Source of the DNA: Lachnospiraceae bacterium
GTDB taxonomy: Bacteria > Bacillota > Clostridia > Lachnospirales > Lachnospiraceae
DNA length: 64,000 bases
Direction: 5' to 3'
Assembly (NCBI GenBank): GCA_017520425.1
Contig: JAFXFO010000032.1
Span: 1-64,000, forward strand
Made by a program: the position numbers and the translations under genes
Part shown: in pieces, positions 8,192-17,214 of the stretch
How the letters are laid out: every line of letters starts with the position of its first letter
Position numbering within the stretch: the first letter of the stretch is position 1
Notes under the pieces: generated by a model
The model's input: the letters and a program-made list of their open reading frames with translations, nothing else
Database searches by the model: none
Told to the model about the DNA's origin: nothing

Positions 8192-9322
8192 CTATTTCAA
8201 ATAAAAATCTTTAACCTGCTCGCAAATATAATCCACCTGCTCCAATGTAAGACGATAATACATCGGCAAACGGGTCAGTCGTTCACTTTCCTTGGTCGTA
8301 TATCTGTCTTCTCCATGGAAACGTCCGAATTTCTTTCCTGCAGGTGCTGTATGCAAAGGAATATAGTGGAATACAGACATTACTTCCCGGCTCTTCAAAT
8401 ACTGAATCAAAGCAGTCCTTTCCTCAATATCCTTTGTCTTAATGTAAAACATATGTGCATTGTGCACACAGCCTTCCGGCACTACAGGAAGGTCAATCTT
8501 TGCGGCATCTGCCAAAGGTTTTAAGTTTTCATAATATCGGTTCCAGCAAGCAATTCTTTGCTCGTTGATTTCTTCCGCCAGTTCCAATTGGGCATACAGA
8601 TACGCCGCATTCATATCACTGGGCAAATAAGAAGAACCAAAATCCACCCAGGTATATTTATCAATCTGTCCTCTGTAAAACTTACTGCGATTGGTACCCT
8701 TCTCGCGGATAATCTCCGCACCTTCCACATAACGTTCATCCTGAATCAGTAAAGCACCACCTTCACCCATACTATAGTTTTTTGTTTCATGGAAGCTGAA
8801 ACAGCCGAAGTCACCGATGGTTCCCAGTGCCTTCCCCTTATAGGTTGACATAATACCCTGTGCTGCATCTTCAATTACAAATAAATTATACTTTTTAGCC
8901 AACTCCGTAATCTTGTCCATCTCACAAGCCACACCGGCATAATGAACGGGTACAATGGCTTTTGTTTTCTCTGTAATAGCCGCTTCAATCAGGTTCTCAT
9001 CTATATTCATGGTATCCGGTCTGATATCTACAAATACAGGTACTGCTCCACGCATTACAAATGCATCCGCCGTGGACACAAAGGTGTATGCGGGCATAAT
9101 CACCTCATCCCCGGGCCGAATGTCCGCAAGCAGGGCGCTCATTTCCAAAGCGTGGGTGCAAGATGTAGTAAGAAGACACTTTTTAGTATCTGTCTTTTTT
9201 TCTATCCATTCATTGCACTTTTTGGTATAAACACCATCACCGCAAATCTTCTGGTTTTCTACACATTCCCGGATGTATTCCATTTCTTTACCTGTATAAG
9301 GGGGCACATTGAAATTAATCAT
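8192..9322 (-). CDS. wecE: dTDP-4-amino-4,6-dideoxygalactose transaminase
   Basis: This 376-residue PLP enzyme of the DegT/DnrJ/EryC1/StrS family converts dTDP-4-keto-6-deoxyglucose to dTDP-4-amino-4,6-dideoxy-D-galactose (Fuc4N) with glutamate as amino donor. It matches the remembered E. coli WecE/RffA sequence closely along its length: ICGDG, EVIMPAYTFVSTA, VFVDIRPDTMNID, VPVHYAGVACEMD, IEDAAQG, FHETKNY with the PLP lysine K181, IREKGTNRSKFYRGQ, VFHYIPLH and GRFHGEDRYTTKESERL. The substrate would come from RmlB, whose gene starts at position 393. It is 6 bases downstream of a GT-C-like gene in unit A. AAGGAG lies 11 bases before the ATG. The enzyme call is strong. Confidence 0.93.
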   Translation of the reverse strand: MINFNVPPYTGKEMEYIRECVENQKICGDGVYTKKCNEWIEKKTDTKKCLLTTSCTHALEMSALLADIRPGDEVIMPAYTFVSTADAFVMRGAVPVFVDIRPDTMNIDENLIEAAITEKTKAIVPVHYAGVACEMDKITELAKKYNLFVIEDAAQGIMSTYKGKALGTIGDFGCFSFHETKNYSMGEGGALLIQDERYVEGAEIIREKGTNRSKFYRGQIDKYTWVDFGSSYLPSDMNAAYLYAQLELAEEINEQRIACWNRYYENLKPLADAAKIDLPVVPEGCVHNAHMFYIKTKDIEERTALIQYLKSREVMSVFHYIPLHTAPAGKKFGRFHGEDRYTTKESERLTRLPMYYRLTLEQVDYICEQVKDFYLK

Positions 9323-9328
9323 AGCAAG

Positions 9329-11170
9329 TTATTCTCCTTTTGTTTGTGCTAAAAATAACACAAATTTCTCATTTTCAAAAGTGACCTGATAGTCATTCCT
9401 TTGAATCATATCTTTTAAAAGCAGTAGCTTCTGATCTGCTTCTATTTTCGTAATCACAGTTTCCGATACAGTGGCTAATGCCTCTACACCTTCCATTCCT
9501 TTCGTCACAAAAGTCCCCTCCGGTTTATCCATCAAAATAACCGGAAGTTCTTTCTCTCCGCATTCAGCTATCTTTTCCACTTCCTTCAAATCTTCCAGCA
9601 TAATGCCATAATTATAGGAAGGTAAATCCGGCCAGGCACTGATGGCAAAGGGCATTTCCAGATAAAAGGACAGGGCCGGAATATTTCCGTATAAAATCAC
9701 TTCTCTACCCTTCAGATCATTCTCCGAAACGTAGGAAGATATTTCCGAAATCAGCTTCGCCCTTTCTGAATCTGTTTTCATACCCGCCAAAACTGCATTG
9801 TTCTCAATAGAAACATGCAGATTCTCTCCGCCGTTCGTTTCAGAAAAGATATATCCCCATCCAAAAAGAGTTCCCTGAACCAAAACCATACTCAGTATGC
9901 ATAGGCACATAGCTTTCACCGGGTAAGTGTAAAGACTATATTTCTTAAGCTTCCACTGTTTGGGAAGATATCTCAAAAAACGATACAAAAACCAAAAAGT
10001 AACCGGCGCTACCAAGAATAAATTATTAATGGACAAATACAAATGATTATTGCTTCCCAGAGGCGTAATGACTATCACAATCATTCCCAATCCGCACAGA
10101 AGCTTCTCTTTATGGGTAAATCTTTTTCCGAATATTACCACAACTCCCGCAATCAAAGTGGCTGTCAGAAGCATAACTGCCCATTGAAATACACTCATTT
10201 TGGTACTGTACTTAAAGTTAAACATATTCATTCTAACCATCAGCACATAAAACCATCCAAAGGCTCCAACCACGTAACCGATATTCTTAAGCCAATTCAA
10301 AGACTTCGGTAATATCTGATATACCAACATTCCGGCCAACACGAACAATCCCAAATAACTAATCCATATAAGGTTCTGTTGATAATTGATAATCTGGTAA
10401 TAAATCATGGAGTATAAGGTATAGGAGGAAGCTTCCTGAGGCATGGATAACAGTCTTATAATACTTTGTACGTAGTTCCCCGCACCATATCTGATACCAA
10501 TCCACCCAAACATAATGCCCAGTCCTATCAGGTATCCCAGAATGCACCATAAGGTTTGACAGCATACTTTCTTTACCTTCTCTTTGCGGATAATTCCCAT
10601 AGCCCATACAGCCACAATCAAAGCCATATTGGACAGATTTGAGAACCGCACAAAAACGCTTATACCCAGGCTGATTCCTGCCAGCACAAAATACCATGCA
10701 CTCTTGTTCTCATACATAAGGGCATGGTATAAGAATAAGATTCCCACACTCCAAAACACATATGTAAGATAATTATACAAAACAGCCGTAGGACACCAAC
10801 ACAAGTTTAATGCGATAAAGACTCCCACAAAGGTAATCCCCTTAGGAATCCTCACTTCTTTCACAAAGAAAAAATAGGACATCAAAGCTAACAAGCTTAC
10901 TACCAATCCGGTATATACCTGCAGCCCCAGCATAGTACCTCCGAAAGGCAATTTTGTAAAGAAATTGCCCACTGCATTACCCAGGTACGTACTAAACAGC
11001 CACATCTCATCCATATGGTCCATATAGGTGAAATTAGCATAATTGTATCCTGTATCCCACCATTCTGCACCGACTCTTACATGACGCAAGGGGTAGAAAA
11101 ACAATATTACCGGAAACAGAATGCTCAAGCAATCATTCAGTTTATCTTTCCATTTATTTTTTTGAGTCAT
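9329..11170 (-). CDS. Large polytopic GT-C-like membrane protein
   Basis: The 613-residue protein has about eleven or twelve membrane helices (about 15-430) and a soluble C-terminal domain of roughly 170 residues. After the first helix it has GAEWWDTGYNY and MDHMDEMWLF, acidic-aromatic motifs placed as in GT-C enzymes. It is probably an outer-face glycosyltransferase using a polyprenol-phosphate donor, but the sugar and acceptor are not known. Its start overlaps the end of the acyltransferase gene by 17 bases, which suggests translational coupling. AAGAGGT lies 6 bases before the ATG. Confidence 0.6.
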   Translation of the reverse strand: MTQKNKWKDKLNDCLSILFPVILFFYPLRHVRVGAEWWDTGYNYANFTYMDHMDEMWLFSTYLGNAVGNFFTKLPFGGTMLGLQVYTGLVVSLLALMSYFFFVKEVRIPKGITFVGVFIALNLCWCPTAVLYNYLTYVFWSVGILFLYHALMYENKSAWYFVLAGISLGISVFVRFSNLSNMALIVAVWAMGIIRKEKVKKVCCQTLWCILGYLIGLGIMFGWIGIRYGAGNYVQSIIRLLSMPQEASSYTLYSMIYYQIINYQQNLIWISYLGLFVLAGMLVYQILPKSLNWLKNIGYVVGAFGWFYVLMVRMNMFNFKYSTKMSVFQWAVMLLTATLIAGVVVIFGKRFTHKEKLLCGLGMIVIVITPLGSNNHLYLSINNLFLVAPVTFWFLYRFLRYLPKQWKLKKYSLYTYPVKAMCLCILSMVLVQGTLFGWGYIFSETNGGENLHVSIENNAVLAGMKTDSERAKLISEISSYVSENDLKGREVILYGNIPALSFYLEMPFAISAWPDLPSYNYGIMLEDLKEVEKIAECGEKELPVILMDKPEGTFVTKGMEGVEALATVSETVITKIEADQKLLLLKDMIQRNDYQVTFENEKFVLFLAQTKGE

Positions 11171-12224
11171 TTACAAACCTCTTAGTAACCAATTGAAAGA
11201 CTGTCATTCTCAACATATCTACCAGAATACCCACTACAAACACAGTCAATACCGCAAACAATGCTCTTCCTGCAAACAGAAGGACATTTCCTTCTGAAGA
11301 AGCACCCAGCCAGCCCGGCCACAAATTGCGCATATCAATCTGTTCATGGAGTAAATACACTCCCAATGTATACGGTGCCACTCTGCATATAAGCTTTGAC
11401 ATCAACTTATCCGCAGGAATATCCATCCGTAAGAATGCATAAAACAATCCCACTGCCGCCAGCAGGTTAAAAATATGATTATAGTGAAAAGCAGAACCTA
11501 CGAAATGGTCCAAGCTTCCTGTTTTCAAATAAACAAATCGGACTGCCAAGGTCACCGCCATGATTCCCAGTATGCCTGCTACATAGCATATCCATCCCCG
11601 ATTCTTTCCCTTTTCGAAATAAGACAGACCATACCGTCGAATATAAGCAGCTACCAGAAACACACAAATAAACCAAATGCAATCATATCCCTTTCTGTCA
11701 ATCATCAGCTGCACAGGTAAAACCGATTTACTCAATGAGAAAAATACCAACAACAGTAAAATCACATTCCGTAACTGCTTCTGCTCCATATTCTGCACTG
11801 CAGTTGAAAGAATAGGACTGAATAAATACATAATAATATAAGCTGTAATAAACCAATAATGCTCCATCTGTAAAGGGAAAACTATCTCCAGTAATCGATT
11901 CAATGTCAATACGTCCTTCCCTACAAACCCCAAAGCTACCAATACCACTTCCACCAAGATGGTATAAAACAGAACTTGACATACCAACTCTATCACTCTG
12001 GATATCCGAAACCGGGAATTCACCAGAAAATATCCGCTAATCAGCATATACACATTAACTGCCACAATGGAAAAACTTTCAATAACCCATGCCGTATAAC
12101 CATTCACGCTTATTTCGCCGGTTAACGGTTCCAGCAATTTCCCTTTTCCCAAATAATGCAACATGACTACCATCATCATGGCTATGATGCGAAGTAGCTC
12201 CATGCTTACGACTCTCTTTTTCAT
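11154..12224 (-). CDS. Acyltransferase 3 family membrane O-acyltransferase
   Basis: The 356-residue protein has about ten membrane helices and the family's N-terminal signature: MELLRIIAMMMVVMLHY (8-24), with the His of the LHY segment as catalytic base candidate. OafA/WecH-type enzymes move acetyl or related groups across the membrane and place them on sugar hydroxyls or amines of surface glycans. It lies within unit A between a GtrB-like GT2 gene and a GT-C-like gene it overlaps, so it probably acetylates the locus glycan. The acyl group and site cannot be told. RBS GAGGACT precedes the ATG. Confidence 0.85.
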   Translation of the reverse strand: MKKRVVSMELLRIIAMMMVVMLHYLGKGKLLEPLTGEISVNGYTAWVIESFSIVAVNVYMLISGYFLVNSRFRISRVIELVCQVLFYTILVEVVLVALGFVGKDVLTLNRLLEIVFPLQMEHYWFITAYIIMYLFSPILSTAVQNMEQKQLRNVILLLLVFFSLSKSVLPVQLMIDRKGYDCIWFICVFLVAAYIRRYGLSYFEKGKNRGWICYVAGILGIMAVTLAVRFVYLKTGSLDHFVGSAFHYNHIFNLLAAVGLFYAFLRMDIPADKLMSKLICRVAPYTLGVYLLHEQIDMRNLWPGWLGASSEGNVLLFAGRALFAVLTVFVVGILVDMLRMTVFQLVTKRFVNDSKK

Positions 12225-12244
12225 AAAATCAAGTCCTCTCTTCT

Positions 12245-13198
12245 TTACTTCTTCCAGGTACCCACTGCTTCGCCCTGTACATTCTCTGTCACTTCACTGA
12301 TAATATACTTAGGCCTACCCTTTACTTCCTCATAAATACGGGCAATATAATGACCAATAATACCCAGGCTTAACATAATGAAACCACCGATAAGCAGAAT
12401 CAATAAAATAACGGTAGTAAAGCCTTCTGCCGAATTTCCCATTAAATATCTTACCAGAGTCTGAATCCCTAATATAACACTCATTAATATGGATACCAAA
12501 CCCATAACTGTTACCAACTGTAATGGTAGGGTACTAAAAGAAGTAGCATTGGTTACGGCATACTTCATCAGACTAATAACTGACCATTTACTGGTTCCAT
12601 ATGCTCTTTCCTGCACCTCATATTCTACGGTAGTGGTCTTAAAGCCGGCCCAGAAGGTAAGTGCTCTGAAAAAAGTATTCTTTTCCGGCAACTGTAGTAA
12701 TACATCCACCACCTTACGGTCCAGCAATTTATAATCCGAAGAGGCATTCATATCCATCTTTATCAGTTTACTCATGACCTTGTAGAAAATACCGGCAGAC
12801 ATTTTGTATCCCAGACTTTCCTTTCCTCGGTCAGACTTGACTCCCTCGATTACCTCATAGCCTTCCTGCCAAAGCTTCCACATAGCAGGAATGGTCTGCG
12901 GCGGATGCTGCAAATCACAGTCCATCACAATCACAGCATCTCCTGTGGTTAGCCTCAGTCCTGCAAAAATACTGGCTTCCTTACCAAAATTACGACTGAA
13001 TCTTGCACCTTTTATTCTGGGATTGTTTTCTGCAACCTTTTGTATTTCCTCATATGTAGCATCTTTTGAACCATCACTGATAAAAACCAGCTCATATTCG
13101 ATTTCTTCCCGCTCCAGCAAATCAGACAATACCTTTGCTGTATTTGCAATATTTTGCTCTTCATTGTACGAAGGAAGTACTATTGACAACAATGCCAT
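12245..13198 (-). CDS. GtrB-like polyprenyl-phosphate glycosyltransferase (GT2)
   Basis: The 317-residue enzyme should transfer a hexose, often glucose, from a nucleotide sugar to undecaprenyl phosphate on the cytoplasmic side. It has the GT2 fold with SIVLPSYNEE, VFISDGSKDAT, NFGKEASIFAGL and the metal-binding DCDLQHPP. Next come ERAYGTSKWS, typical of the GtrB/DPM group, and two C-terminal membrane helices (about 225-285). The gene upstream encodes a GtrII-type glucosyltransferase, the usual partner that uses the lipid-linked glucose outside. The GTG at 13208-13210 is in frame, but ATG 13198 has GTGAGGAA just upstream and fits better. Confidence 0.88.
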   Translation of the reverse strand: MALLSIVLPSYNEEQNIANTAKVLSDLLEREEIEYELVFISDGSKDATYEEIQKVAENNPRIKGARFSRNFGKEASIFAGLRLTTGDAVIVMDCDLQHPPQTIPAMWKLWQEGYEVIEGVKSDRGKESLGYKMSAGIFYKVMSKLIKMDMNASSDYKLLDRKVVDVLLQLPEKNTFFRALTFWAGFKTTTVEYEVQERAYGTSKWSVISLMKYAVTNATSFSTLPLQLVTVMGLVSILMSVILGIQTLVRYLMGNSAEGFTTVILLILLIGGFIMLSLGIIGHYIARIYEEVKGRPKYIISEVTENVQGEAVGTWKK

Positions 13199-13216
13199 GC
13201 CGTTCCTCACTTTCCC

Positions 13217-14767
13217 CTACTCTTTGTTTTCGGTCTTTATATACATCACACCATCTATAATCTGTATGGAACCCTGTGCCGGGAAGCTTTCCATCGCCCT
13301 ATACCGTTCGTCATAATACATCTCTTCCATGCTGTCCGGTGGCAAAATATTTAAGGTAGCTCCCAAATAATGCTTCATAAACAGCTCGTAATTATTTCCT
13401 GTATAAAGCAGCCATTCCCCATTCATTCCGATGAGATTATCCGTTACTTTTTCAGTAATATCTGTTTCAGGATAAGAATCATCTCCCACTACACCAATCA
13501 TGGCAATAGGCATTCCTTTATAATATCCTTCCGTCTGCTCTATTCTATCCAAAAGTCTCACACAATACGCATATGTCTTTTCATATTTTTTCTGCAAGTT
13601 GGAATAAGCAATCTGATCTGTTACTACAAAATTCCAGATAAGCTCTATGGCACATAGTACAATGAACCACTCTCGTCTTTTTTCGCCCAAAAGCCCCTTA
13701 TTATGCTTCGCTACAAATACTATCATCAAAATCGGATATAAAACCCATTGATACCTCATCAACAAATGATATGTGACACCCGGCAAAATCAAAAGCATAA
13801 TATTGGTAGCAACCGGCAGACTAATCGGCAAAAGGATTGCTATCACATAAAACCACGGACTCTTCCACCAATCCGTATAGGCTATCAAACGAATCAGGGT
13901 AGCAAAAGTCACCAAGCCCAAACCTACAAGCGCTGTGGCAGAAAACACATTGTTCATAAGCACATTACCATTAATGGTAAAGGCAAAAAAGTCAACATAT
14001 ATGTTCTTAATACATTCTAAAAGGCCCATGCCGCCTAAGAGCCCCAAACTGCTTCCTTCCTGATATGTTCCGATTTCAGTGTGTTGAAGCTTCAGCATAA
14101 TTTGCAAAATCACATAATATCCGATGCAGCCCAAAAGTCCCATATACAGATATCGCAACATATTCAGAAGCTTTTCCTTTACTTCTCCCTTATCCATGGC
14201 AATCATTAAAACACCATAGATACTCAATATTACAGCTATGGGTAAATACGCTTGATAAATGGCTATACTGAGAGCCAGACATACTGCTCCCGGTACAAAA
14301 CCCATTCGCTTATTCTTGGTCAGCCATACTGCCAAAACAGCCAACAGTACTGCCATCATATAACCATCCATGGTAAATACATATGCAAAGGTAGACGCCA
14401 ATGCCGGAAAAGATACCAATAACCCACTAATCAATACCACGGACATAGTATCCTTCACTTCCAGGAAATCCACCAGAAACACAGATGCTAACCCAAGATA
14501 AATCATAGCAAGAATACCGATTAGCCAAGGCAAGGTATAATAGGACGATATGCCGCAGGCAACGGAAAGAAACCACCTGCCTGATACAATCATATTTTGG
14601 CTGAAATGCATACTATCCAAGCCATCATGATTGGGAATATCCCGAATCATCATGGGAGCATGCAAAAGTACTCCTATCAGGAACGTACTGATAAAAGCAA
14701 TCTTCCATTCTTTCTTCATATTCTGTTTTAGGTAAACCAAAATCTCTGAAGGACTCTTCATATACAT
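13217..14767 (-). CDS. GtrII-type glucosyltransferase, membrane
   Basis: This polytopic protein (516 residues from the chosen start) resembles the glucosyltransferase GtrII family that adds glucosyl branches to surface polysaccharide from undecaprenyl-phosphate glucose. Just after the first helix it has NHDGLDSMHFSQNMIVSGRWFL, matching the family's acidic motif followed by GRW. About ten helices follow, then a C-terminal outer domain of about 140 residues. The GtrB-like gene lies 18 bases downstream. A TTG at 14803 is in frame, but ATG 14767 has GAGGT four bases ahead and avoids a larger overlap with pseG. Confidence 0.82.
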   Translation of the reverse strand: MYMKSPSEILVYLKQNMKKEWKIAFISTFLIGVLLHAPMMIRDIPNHDGLDSMHFSQNMIVSGRWFLSVACGISSYYTLPWLIGILAMIYLGLASVFLVDFLEVKDTMSVVLISGLLVSFPALASTFAYVFTMDGYMMAVLLAVLAVWLTKNKRMGFVPGAVCLALSIAIYQAYLPIAVILSIYGVLMIAMDKGEVKEKLLNMLRYLYMGLLGCIGYYVILQIMLKLQHTEIGTYQEGSSLGLLGGMGLLECIKNIYVDFFAFTINGNVLMNNVFSATALVGLGLVTFATLIRLIAYTDWWKSPWFYVIAILLPISLPVATNIMLLILPGVTYHLLMRYQWVLYPILMIVFVAKHNKGLLGEKRREWFIVLCAIELIWNFVVTDQIAYSNLQKKYEKTYAYCVRLLDRIEQTEGYYKGMPIAMIGVVGDDSYPETDITEKVTDNLIGMNGEWLLYTGNNYELFMKHYLGATLNILPPDSMEEMYYDERYRAMESFPAQGSIQIIDGVMYIKTENKE

Positions 14768-14799
14768 TGTTACCTCGCTTTTTATATATTTAACCGAAA

Positions 14800-15840
14800 T
14801 CAAATATTACATAATTCTTGAGCAATACGCTCAACTCCCTTGCCATCCACAACCTGCTTCATGCGGATAGATAATTTTTCTCTTTTTTCCTTACTGTTTA
14901 CCAACTGACATATCTCATCCGACATTATCTTCAGTACTCCATCAGGGTCTTTTCGATAATCCCCGGCATTTATTAATTCTAACCGAGAAGCACAAGCTTC
15001 TGCCATCCGCCTCTGATTATCCGCATAATAACAACAAACCGTAGGCACTCCCATGGCACTTAGTTCGTACATGGTACTGCCGGCAGCCGATACCGCAATA
15101 TCTGCCTCTTGCATCCGATTCCACATATCCGGAACGTCCACCAATACTTTAATCCTTGGGTGTTTTCTATGCAGCTTCATAAGTTCGTCTATATGACCAT
15201 TAAACCGTCCGCAAATAACGGTCAGACTTACTTCTTCAGAAAGGTCTTCTATCAAATGCCTGCACAAATTCCCTGCAATATTCAGTTTATCACTGCCGCC
15301 CATAGTAATCAATATATTCCGCACTTCATCACGAATCTGATACTCAGCCGTTAGGAATTCTCTCTTAACCGGTGCATAATCAACCCCTAAAAGAAGACGC
15401 ATCCCGGACGGGCATCTTTCTTCATATTTCAAATCCTGTCCGTATATATTATAATTGATTAATCCGTCCGCTTTGAATATATTCTCACCGGTATCTTCCA
15501 TATAGAATGCAGGAGCCATCTTACGCAGCTTAGAAAGATATTCTCCGGTGACCTGATAGCTATCCACCAACCAACACTTCGGCATATACTTCTCAGCCAA
15601 TATTTCTAACAGAGGTATCTCCTTCTCCATATCACGAAAGTCTGTATTCAGCACCTCACAGGCAAATCCCTTTTCCTTTATAAAATCACCTGCCGGCTGT
15701 TGCGCCACCAAAAAAAGGCACCTTACATTCCGCTCTTCCAAAGCTCTTGCAATAGACATGCAACGCATCAAATGTCCCATACCCAATATTTCATTGCCAT
15801 CGGTACGAATGAAAATCATGGTGGATTGTTTTCCTTCCAT
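14800..15840 (-). CDS. pseG: UDP-2,4-diacetamido-2,4,6-trideoxy-beta-L-altropyranose hydrolase
   Basis: PseG is a GT-B-fold hydrolase that removes UDP from the fourth intermediate of pseudaminic acid synthesis. The protein has FIRTDGNEILGMGHLMRCMS near its N-terminus, containing the GxGHxxR motif with the catalytic His. Further on are ITMGGSDKLN and the nucleotide-binding VSAAGSTMYELSAMGVPT. The 346-residue length is close to the family's usual 300-350. GTG 15846 and ATG 15840 are both possible starts; 15840 is better spaced from AAGGG. It follows proA by 14 bases and lies in the same unit as pseI, pseH and pseF, which supports the assignment. Confidence 0.88.
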   Translation of the reverse strand: MEGKQSTMIFIRTDGNEILGMGHLMRCMSIARALEERNVRCLFLVAQQPAGDFIKEKGFACEVLNTDFRDMEKEIPLLEILAEKYMPKCWLVDSYQVTGEYLSKLRKMAPAFYMEDTGENIFKADGLINYNIYGQDLKYEERCPSGMRLLLGVDYAPVKREFLTAEYQIRDEVRNILITMGGSDKLNIAGNLCRHLIEDLSEEVSLTVICGRFNGHIDELMKLHRKHPRIKVLVDVPDMWNRMQEADIAVSAAGSTMYELSAMGVPTVCCYYADNQRRMAEACASRLELINAGDYRKDPDGVLKIMSDEICQLVNSKEKREKLSIRMKQVVDGKGVERIAQELCNI

Positions 15841-15854
15841 CTGCACTTACCCTT

Positions 15855-17138
15855 TTATAAATCCTTATGCTTAAACTTCCTTTTACCACTGGAATAATCG
15901 CCTACAATATGCCCTTTTCCCTGCAATACATACTTGTAAGTAACTAAGCCGTCCAAGCCTACCGGACCTCTGGCATGCAGTTTTCCTGTACTGATTCCCA
16001 CCTCTGCTCCGAATCCATAACGGAATCCATCTGCAAATCTGGTAGAACAATTGTGATATACTCCTGCACTGTCAATCATTTGAACAAAGAATTCCGCCGT
16101 TTCGTCATTCTCAGTCACAATACAGTCTGTATGATGGGAACCGAAATAATTAATGTGCTGTATTGCTTCGTTTACATCCGATACCAATTTTATGGAAATT
16201 TCCATATCATTGTACTCCATGGCAAATTCTTCTTCCTGCATGATTCCCACTTCCATCGCCATCAACTTCTGTACTTCTGCCGTACCGTTTACCTTCACAT
16301 TTTCTTCCGTAAACATTGCTGCCAGAAGGGGTAAAAACTCTGTCGCAATATCTCTGTGAATCAATAATGTCTCAACCGCATTACAAGCTGCCGGATAATT
16401 TTTCTTGGCATCCAGAATCACAGTCAATGCCTCTTCCCTATTTGCATCCTTGTCCACATATATATGACAAATTCCGCTGGAATGTCCCATTACCGGAATC
16501 TTGGTGTTTTCCATAATGTATCGTACAAACTGATTGCTTCCTCTGGGAATCAGCAAATCCACATCACTGTCGCATTTTAAGAGTTCATCAATTTCGTTGT
16601 GCTGCTCAGCCTGAAGCAAACACTGTTCCGGAAGTCCCGCCTTGATTACTGCATTTTTAATAATCTCAAAAAGCACTCTGTTGGTGTTAGTGGTTTCCTT
16701 ACCGCCTTTCAGGATTGCGCAGTTACCACTCTTAATACAGAGTGAAGCCACCTGCACCATAGCATCCGGACGTGCCTCGAATATTACGCCGATTACTCCG
16801 ATGGGTACACTGATTTTCTTTAGTATCAGACCATCGTCTAACTGTCTATGCATCAGTACCTTTCCGATAGGATCACTTAATTCCTTCAGCTCCAAAACAC
16901 CGCTGATACTGTCTCTTAATTTATTCTCGTCGTATTTTAATCTCTTCTGTATGGACTGTGCAATCTGCTTACTTTCCGCATATTCCATATCCTTTGCATT
17001 CGCTTCAAAAATCTCCGCCTTATTCTGTTCCAATGCTGTCGCGATAAAATCCAAAGCCTGATTCCTTTGCTCTATAGTAGAAGCTGCCAGCACAGGTGCA
17101 CTTTGTTTCATCTTTTTCGCTTCTGCTTTAATCTCCAT
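15855..17138 (-). CDS. proA: Glutamate-5-semialdehyde dehydrogenase (gamma-glutamyl phosphate reductase)
   Basis: ProA reduces glutamyl-5-phosphate with NADPH to glutamate semialdehyde, the second step of proline synthesis. The 427-residue protein has the family's PIGVIGVIFEARPDA, NCAILKGGKE, IPRGSNQFV, MGHSSGICH and the catalytic-Cys segment NYPAACNAVET (Cys252), and ends with STGKLHARGPVGLDGL. Length is standard. Its position is odd: it sits between pseI and pseG with no proB in the window. A 76-base gap precedes it, without a clear promoter, so it is probably co-transcribed with the pseudaminic acid genes. AGGATAGGAAA precedes the ATG. Confidence 0.96.
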   Translation of the reverse strand: MEIKAEAKKMKQSAPVLAASTIEQRNQALDFIATALEQNKAEIFEANAKDMEYAESKQIAQSIQKRLKYDENKLRDSISGVLELKELSDPIGKVLMHRQLDDGLILKKISVPIGVIGVIFEARPDAMVQVASLCIKSGNCAILKGGKETTNTNRVLFEIIKNAVIKAGLPEQCLLQAEQHNEIDELLKCDSDVDLLIPRGSNQFVRYIMENTKIPVMGHSSGICHIYVDKDANREEALTVILDAKKNYPAACNAVETLLIHRDIATEFLPLLAAMFTEENVKVNGTAEVQKLMAMEVGIMQEEEFAMEYNDMEISIKLVSDVNEAIQHINYFGSHHTDCIVTENDETAEFFVQMIDSAGVYHNCSTRFADGFRYGFGAEVGISTGKLHARGPVGLDGLVTYKYVLQGKGHIVGDYSSGKRKFKHKDL

Positions 17139-17214
17139 TTTCCTATCCTCACAAATCTATCCTTCAAGTTATTTCTTCTGTCTTTCGTAAACTCTGCCGT
17201 GCTTTTCACGCATT

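Noticed and set aside
14768..14803. Longer N-terminus for the GtrII-type protein from a TTG codon
   Set aside because: The ATG at 14767 has a good GAGGT site; the TTG extension lies mostly upstream of that site and adds residues unlike the family.
17139..17214. A 14-codon open frame between pseI and proA (starts ATGCGTGAAAAGC)
   Set aside because: It has no convincing ribosome binding site or family match; it might be a remnant of a lost gene, but nothing supports that.
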